Origin: a bacterium
GTDB lineage: Bacteria > Elusimicrobiota > Elusimicrobia > UBA1565 > UBA9628
Direction of reading: 5' to 3'
Length of the DNA: 10,171 nt
NCBI GenBank assembly: GCA_021796015.1
Contig: JAJYOT010000058.1
Coordinates: 1 to 10,171 of the forward strand
Part shown: positions 6,540-10,171 of the stretch, in pieces
Layout: every line of letters begins with the position of its first letter
How positions within the stretch are numbered: the stretch's first letter is position 1
Position numbers and translations under genes: made by a program
The notes under the pieces: model-generated
What the model was told of the DNA's origin: nothing
The model's database searches: none
What the model saw: the letters and a program-made list of their open reading frames with translations, nothing else

Positions 6540-8719
6540 GGAACCGATTCTCTGGATTTAAATTCCAATTTTTTCTCCTTCTGATTCTGCTTTGCTTAGC
6601 CCCTTCCTTGCCTTTGAGAGCCACGCCCAATCGTTCAAGCGATGACCATTACGTTGCCGCGCTTTTGGAGCAATATCGGCATAATCCCCAATGGGCGCTT
6701 AAAGAATACGGTTTGGCCCTCAAGCAAGATCCCGAATCCGCTTTTTTAGCCAATGCGGGAACTTCGGCGGCTCTGGAAGAAGGAAACTTAGCCCAGGCGC
6801 GGGCTTGGGCTGAAAAAGCGATTTCAATCAGTTCAAATAGCGCGGAAAGCTACCGCCTTTTAGGGCGGGTTTTGTGGGCTCAAAATGATTTGCCTCAAGC
6901 CGAGACGGCTTTTCAAAAATCGCTTTCAATTGATCCGATGTCTTCCGACACGGTCTATGCGCTAGCTGCCTTGACGGCCCTTCATTCACTAGATGAGGCG
7001 GAAAAAATTTTAAAACAGTTTGCGCTTTTAAACCCGGATGATTCTTCAGATACCTATTTTCAAATCGCGGATATCGAGTTTAAGCAAAATCATTTGCATC
7101 GAGCGATTAAGTATTTAAAGCGCTCCATTCGGGCCGATCCGGATTCCGATTCCGTGCCTTCTCGCTATGCTTTAGCGCAGGCTTACGAAGAGGAGTATTC
7201 GACGGCCGCGGCGATTCATGAATATAAGACCGTCATCCCCTTTGAGCCGAGAAACGCTAAGTTGCTTGATCACATCGCGGAGATTTATTCCCTGGAGGGG
7301 CGTTGGCCGGCGGCTCGCGATTTTTTTAACCGAGCTTTGGCTATTGATATTCACGATCCCGAGGCCAATTATTGGCTGTCGGTTCATGCCGAAAAAAAGA
7401 AAGATTTTCTGTCGGCGATTCACTATTTGGAATCAAGCTCCGCTTTGCCTAAAGACCTTTATCTCAATTTAGAGTTGAGTTACGATTACACGCGTGTCAA
7501 CGACACTAAGGGCGCAGTCGCGGTTTTGGAAAAAGCCCGGAAAAACTGGCCTAAAGACGGCACGCTTTTTTTCTCCCTGGCGTTGGGGCTTGAGGACCTT
7601 AAACAATATAAGAACGCAGTTGAGATTCTTAAGGCCGGGCTTAAGGCCAACCCGACCGACAAGGATATGCTCTACGAGTTGGGTTCCGTTCTGGATAAAA
7701 TGGGCGACGTTTCCGGTTCAGAAAAGGCTTTTCAGATTCTTTTGCAAGAATCCCCCAATGACGCGGATGCCCTGAACTATCTTGGCTATGAATTGGCGCA
7801 AAGAGGCGTCAAATTAAAAGAAGCCGAGGCCTTGATTAAAAAAGCGATCAGTCTCAGCCCCGAAAACGGCGCCTATAAAGATTCGTTAGGCTGGGTTTAT
7901 TACCGGGAAGGATTTTTTCATCGGGCCCGCAACCAGGCCTTTGCCGCCTTGGAGAAATTTCCCGAGGACAGAGAGATTTGGGCGCATTTGTCGGAGATCG
8001 AAACGGCTCTTAAAAAGCCTGAAGCGGCTTGGGTGGCGATGAAGATGTCGGCGGCTTTTACCAGTCATGGCGATGCGGCGGAGAAAAAACTGGAACAAAT
8101 GGGTAAAAAGTTGTCCCGTCAAGAAATAGGGAAGTATTTTTTAAGCTACCTCTCGCTCCTTAACGACGATATATCGAGTTTCGCCTCGGCTTGTCGTTTT
8201 GGTCTTAAGGTTTTGGGGCATCCGGTTTCATTTCAGGCTTCCTGCTCATTTCACGCGCCGTCAGACTTTTCCATTGAAGTGATGGGGCCGATGTTTTCTT
8301 CTTTGTTTGATATGGAAGTCTCCAGCGGCTCTTTTTCGATGGGAAAGATTGCGATTAAGGGCATTCCCTATTCCAACGCGAGAGAAGCGTCGCAAAAGGC
8401 CTTAAGTATGATCGCCGATTATTTTTCCGGGACTCCCTTTTTAGACCCATCTTCGCGGTATGTCAAAAGATTCGGGCACGCCAGCGTGCGGACCCAAAAT
8501 TGGGTTTTAAAGCTCAACAAAGAGGGGGTTGCGGCTGATCAGTTTACGTCTTCTTTATATCCGCACCTCACCCTTCAGCTTTCCAGTTTCCAGGATTTGA
8601 GAGGCCATCTTTTTCCCGGTCTCATCAAAGTTCGCGGGAAAGGTTTTGTTTTTGATCTCGATTTGACGCATTGTAAGGTTCAGTTTAACCGGCCGTTTCC
8701 AGATGGTTTTAACCCATGA
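6536..8719 (+). CDS. Exported TPR-repeat protein with C-terminal LolB/DUF4292-like domain
   Basis: 727-residue protein starting at GTG 6536, overlapping rimI in GTGA. Residues 1-29 are a signal peptide (basic start, FFLLLILLCLAP core, probable cleavage after LRA). Cys20 is not in a proper lipobox, so it is probably not a lipoprotein. Residues about 37-505 are tandem tetratricopeptide repeats, roughly one per 34 residues, including NYLGYELAQRGVKLKEAEAL (414-433) and DSLGWVYYREG (449-459), typical of bacterial periplasmic TPR proteins. Residues about 535-727 are different: a beta-rich region with EVMGPMFSSLFDMEVSSGSF (581-600) and a C-terminal LIKVRGKGFVFDLDLTHCKV (696-715). This resembles the antiparallel sheet of LolB/DUF4292 lipoprotein-receptor proteins. 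The resemblance is by eye, but position supports it: lolB precedes ispE in enterobacteria, and this gene overlaps ispE by four bases. Likely an envelope protein with a scaffolding or lipoprotein-handling role. Confidence 0.85.
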   Translation: MRNRFSGFKFQFFLLLILLCLAPSLPLRATPNRSSDDHYVAALLEQYRHNPQWALKEYGLALKQDPESAFLANAGTSAALEEGNLAQARAWAEKAISISSNSAESYRLLGRVLWAQNDLPQAETAFQKSLSIDPMSSDTVYALAALTALHSLDEAEKILKQFALLNPDDSSDTYFQIADIEFKQNHLHRAIKYLKRSIRADPDSDSVPSRYALAQAYEEEYSTAAAIHEYKTVIPFEPRNAKLLDHIAEIYSLEGRWPAARDFFNRALAIDIHDPEANYWLSVHAEKKKDFLSAIHYLESSSALPKDLYLNLELSYDYTRVNDTKGAVAVLEKARKNWPKDGTLFFSLALGLEDLKQYKNAVEILKAGLKANPTDKDMLYELGSVLDKMGDVSGSEKAFQILLQESPNDADALNYLGYELAQRGVKLKEAEALIKKAISLSPENGAYKDSLGWVYYREGFFHRARNQAFAALEKFPEDREIWAHLSEIETALKKPEAAWVAMKMSAAFTSHGDAAEKKLEQMGKKLSRQEIGKYFLSYLSLLNDDISSFASACRFGLKVLGHPVSFQASCSFHAPSDFSIEVMGPMFSSLFDMEVSSGSFSMGKIAIKGIPYSNAREASQKALSMIADYFSGTPFLDPSSRYVKRFGHASVRTQNWVLKLNKEGVAADQFTSSLYPHLTLQLSSFQDLRGHLFPGLIKVRGKGFVFDLDLTHCKVQFNRPFPDGFNP

Positions 8720-9621
8720 TTAAGAAAACGAGCATTCAATGCCCCGCTAAAATTAATTTGTTTTTGGAAATCACAGGCAAGCGTCCCGATGGTTATCACC
8801 GGCTCAAAACTCTATTTGGCAAGATTAATGTCTATGACGTCTTAGATTTGAGCCTCGCCCCTGGCCTTCAAGGCCCGGAACTCTTCGTTGAGGATTCGGA
8901 ATCCACCTCTTCCTTGTCCGCCGGTCCGGACAATTTGGTCTTGCGCGCGGCAAATCTTTTTTTTAAGGCCTTTGATGTCCAGGTGGGCGTGCGCCTGTCT
9001 CTTAAAAAGAGAATTCCCATCGGGGCGGGCTTGGGCGGCGGCTCTTCCGACGCGGCGGGGACGCTTGTGGGCTTAGGAAAACTTTTGGGTTTAGATTCAG
9101 GGGGAGCGTCTTATCGGAAAAAAGTTTTTGAACTCGCCCGCGGGCTTGGGGCGGATATTCCCTTTTTCATTCAGCCTCACGCTTTTGCCTTGGGAGAAGG
9201 AATCGGGGATCGCTTGACCGCGGTCAAAATACCGCAGGCTCTTCCTTATCTGATTTTAGTTTTTCCCGGGGTTTCAATTTCGACGGCTGAGTCTTACAAA
9301 GCCTTGTCTTTGCCTGCGCGCAAGGACGTGTTGACAAGATTATCTCAGCTTGATAGACTGACAGAAGCGTTGAGGCGCGGCGATGCCGTCGAGAAATGGG
9401 GAGAACTTCTCTTTAACCGCTTGGAAGATTCAAAAGTATCGGCAGAGCCTATTGTGCGCGGCGCGCGGGATATCTTAGGCAAATTGGGACTCAAAGGCGT
9501 TCGGATGTCTGGTTCGGGGTCTTCGGTTTTCGGCTTTTGCCGGTCTTACGCCGAAGGCGAGAAAATTTTAAACAAACTTAAAGTTTATCCGTGGAAATCG
9601 TTTCTGACCAGTTGCCAGTAA
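8716..9621 (+). CDS. ispE: 4-diphosphocytidyl-2-C-methyl-D-erythritol kinase IspE
   Basis: GHMP-family kinase of the non-mevalonate (MEP) pathway. It phosphorylates the 2-hydroxyl of CDP-methylerythritol with ATP in the cytoplasm. In its 301 residues, CPAKINLFLEITGKRPDGYH (9-28) is the family N-terminal signature with Lys12 at the catalytic lysine position. IPIGAGLGGGSSDAAG (100-115) is the ATP-binding glycine loop, GADIPFF (145-151) contains catalytic Asp147, and GVRMSGSGSSVFGF (261-274) is GHMP motif 3. Length is normal. The ATG overlaps the TGA of the preceding gene in ATGA, indicating coupled translation. The sequence implies the organism makes isoprenoids by the MEP route. Confidence 0.97.
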   Translation: MIKKTSIQCPAKINLFLEITGKRPDGYHRLKTLFGKINVYDVLDLSLAPGLQGPELFVEDSESTSSLSAGPDNLVLRAANLFFKAFDVQVGVRLSLKKRIPIGAGLGGGSSDAAGTLVGLGKLLGLDSGGASYRKKVFELARGLGADIPFFIQPHAFALGEGIGDRLTAVKIPQALPYLILVFPGVSISTAESYKALSLPARKDVLTRLSQLDRLTEALRRGDAVEKWGELLFNRLEDSKVSAEPIVRGARDILGKLGLKGVRMSGSGSSVFGFCRSYAEGEKILNKLKVYPWKSFLTSCQ

Positions 9622-9623
9622 TT

Positions 9624-9890
9624 ATGAATATCACTGAAATTCGCATTCATCTTTGTCATGAAGACAAGCTGAAGGCTTTTGCGACGGTTACTTTTGACGG
9701 CTGTTTTGTCGTGCGCAATATGAAAATTATTTCCGGCAATAAGGGCCTGATTCTTTGCATGCCGTCCCGCAGGCTTGAGGATGGAACATATAAAGATATC
9801 GCGCATCCTATTACGGCGGAATTCCGAAAAATCCTTGAGGATCAGGTTTTGGCCTGCTATGCGGCGGAAGTCAAAAATTCCGCAGCGTAA
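9624..9890 (+). CDS. spoVG: Septation/regulatory protein SpoVG
   Basis: SpoVG-family protein, 88 residues, a small dimeric nucleic-acid-binding regulator first described in Bacillus sporulation but widespread in non-sporulating phyla. It starts MNITEIRIHL and carries the family signature GLILCMPSRRLEDGTYKDIA (41-60) followed by HPIT. An in-frame GTG at 9591 would add 11 residues inside the end of ispE, but family members begin with M.ITE/VR, so I use the ATG at 9624. The gene starts two bases after the ispE stop, with no clear Shine-Dalgarno site, so expression is probably coupled. No intrinsic terminator follows. Confidence 0.93.
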   Translation: MNITEIRIHLCHEDKLKAFATVTFDGCFVVRNMKIISGNKGLILCMPSRRLEDGTYKDIAHPITAEFRKILEDQVLACYAAEVKNSAA

Positions 9891-9926
9891 TAGTATCATA
9901 ACGGCGGAAACCGCGCTCAAAAAAGT

Positions 9927-9932
9927 TATAAT
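9927..9932 (+). promoter_or_regulatory. -10 element upstream of tRNA-Gln
   Basis: A perfect TATAAT lies 36 bases before the tRNA 5' end, giving a predicted start near 9939 and a short precursor leader. The region 16-18 bases upstream holds no recognisable -35 hexamer, but a small GCGG-AAA-CCGC hairpin lies at 9904-9914. Confidence 0.4.
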
Positions 9933-9968
9933 GGAAACTCTTAGAGACAAGCGGCATGCTTAATTTAT

Positions 9969-10007
9969 TCCCAGGTGGTGAAATGGTATCACAGCGGACT
10001 TTGAATC
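9969..10007 (+). tRNA. tRNA-Gln(UUG), 5' half only; 3' half absent from the window
   Basis: The sequence fits the first half of a tRNA position by position. Acceptor 5' strand TCCCAGG (9969-9975); T8 and G9; D-stem GTGA/TCAC (9978-9981, 9989-9992), perfectly paired; D-loop AATGGTA with A14, purine 15, G18-G19 and A21; A26; anticodon strand GCGGA (9994-9998); loop CTTTGAA (9999-10005) with T33, anticodon TTG (10001-10003) and A37. After TC (10006-10007) the expected TCCGC strand becomes TCTTT, and no T-loop (TTCRA) or CCTGGGA acceptor partner follows. Gene order supports a tRNA-Gln here, since ispE is often followed by tRNA-Gln in bacteria. It is either interrupted by an intron or element, broken, or misassembled. 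Confidence 0.6.
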
Positions 10008-10053
10008 TTTCAGCGCCCGTTTCCGATCCGTCCGACGACAAGCCGTAAATTCC

Positions 10054-10171
10054 CATTTCTACCGACGAGAAACAGCCTTTGTTCTTTTGTGCGCCGCGTA
10101 TCGCCGCTTACCGCCGTTTTACATGCGGTTTGGACACCCAGGTGGACACCGGTTTAGAGTCGGTAGAAATG
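10054..10171. repeat. 13-bp perfect inverted repeat ending at the last base of the window
   Basis: CATTTCTACCGAC (10054-10066) is the exact reverse complement of GTCGGTAGAAATG (10159-10171), separated by 92 bases. Pairing breaks on the inner side (G10067 opposite A10158). On the outer side it may continue past the window. Confidence 0.8.
10131..10150 (+). repeat. Short direct repeat TGGACACC x2
   Basis: TGGACACC occurs at 10131-10138 and again at 10143-10150, separated by CAGG, giving a 12-base period. The overlapping CCCAGGTGG (10137-10145) also occurs at 9970-9978 in the tRNA acceptor/D-arm junction. Confidence 0.6.

Larger units (their letters stand above)
10008..10171. other. Unassigned sequence following the broken tRNA
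   Basis: No gene can be supported here. The frame of the ATG at 9956 gives 30 codons to a TAA at 10046-10048; the same frame then stays open for 41 codons to the window edge without a credible start. I recognise neither product. A GTCCG (10030-10034) can pair with the tRNA strand CGGAC (9995-9999), but no tRNA 3' half follows. Confidence 0.3.

Noticed and set aside
6593..6598. Lipoprotein signal (Cys20) in the TPR protein
   Set aside because: The residues before Cys20 are ILL, which does not fit the lipobox requirement for Gly/Ala/Ser at -1.
9904..9914. GCGG-AAA-CCGC hairpin after spoVG as an intrinsic terminator
   Set aside because: The stem is only four base pairs and it is followed by an A-run, not a T-run, on the transcribed strand.
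10006..10031. A 21-base archaeal-style intron (10006-10026) between the anticodon loop and TCCGT at 10027
   Set aside because: TCCGT does pair with GCGGA, but the bases after it give no T-arm (no TTCRA) and no acceptor 3' strand, so removing this segment does not restore a tRNA. All other genes are bacterial.
10136..10171. Anticodon-arm-like ACCGG-TTTAGAG-TCGGT near the window end, resembling a tRNA-Leu(UAG) anticodon arm
   Set aside because: The preceding bases form no D-arm with GG in its loop and no acceptor strand at the right spacing, so a single five-base-pair stem is not enough.

Overview
This window looks like a piece of a Gram-negative bacterial chromosome of roughly 50% GC with tightly packed genes. 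The lower half is an ordinary housekeeping operon: tsaB, rimI, a TPR/LolB-like gene, ispE and spoVG. SpoVG in a cell that apparently also has LolB-type lipoprotein sorting, together with the gene order, suggests a lineage such as Elusimicrobiota or a neighbour. That assignment is inference at low confidence, since no taxonomic marker was compared.

Layout. Positions 1-3470 (+) hold two tandem paralogous family GH15 glucoamylases, the first cut by the window start, followed by an 81-residue protein that is only a histidine-kinase dimerisation/phosphoacceptor (HisKA) domain. Positions 3483-5297 (-) encode a secreted, cysteine-rich protein of unknown function with a glycine-rich hydrophobic C-terminus. 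It converges on the HisKA gene with a 12-bp gap that contains part of a hairpin. Positions 5298-5485 are a divergent spacer holding a terminator-like hairpin (best on the - strand) and a long stem-loop. Positions 5486-9890 (+) are the housekeeping operon, with overlapping or nearly touching genes throughout. Positions 9891-10171 hold a -10 box and the 5' half of a tRNA-Gln(UUG), then about 165 bases that do not complete the tRNA and that end in an inverted repeat reaching the last base.

How it fits together. The glucoamylases would release glucose from alpha-glucans, probably outside the cytoplasm, because the complete one carries a signal peptide. Their motifs are those of fungal-type GH15 enzymes, and I see no N-terminal beta-sandwich domain of the usual prokaryotic type. 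TsaB (tRNA t6A synthesis) and RimI (N-terminal acetylation) are frequent neighbours. The TPR protein ends in a domain resembling LolB and sits directly before ispE, as lolB does in enterobacteria. IspE makes isoprenoid precursors and SpoVG is a small nucleic-acid-binding regulator.

The points most worth a second look are the broken tRNA-Gln and its hairpin-ended flank, the tandem fungal-type glucoamylases, the stand-alone phosphoacceptor domain, the structured spacer at 5340-5460, and the TPR-LolB-like fusion. I found no CRISPR array, transposase, toxin-antitoxin pair or recognisable defence system.
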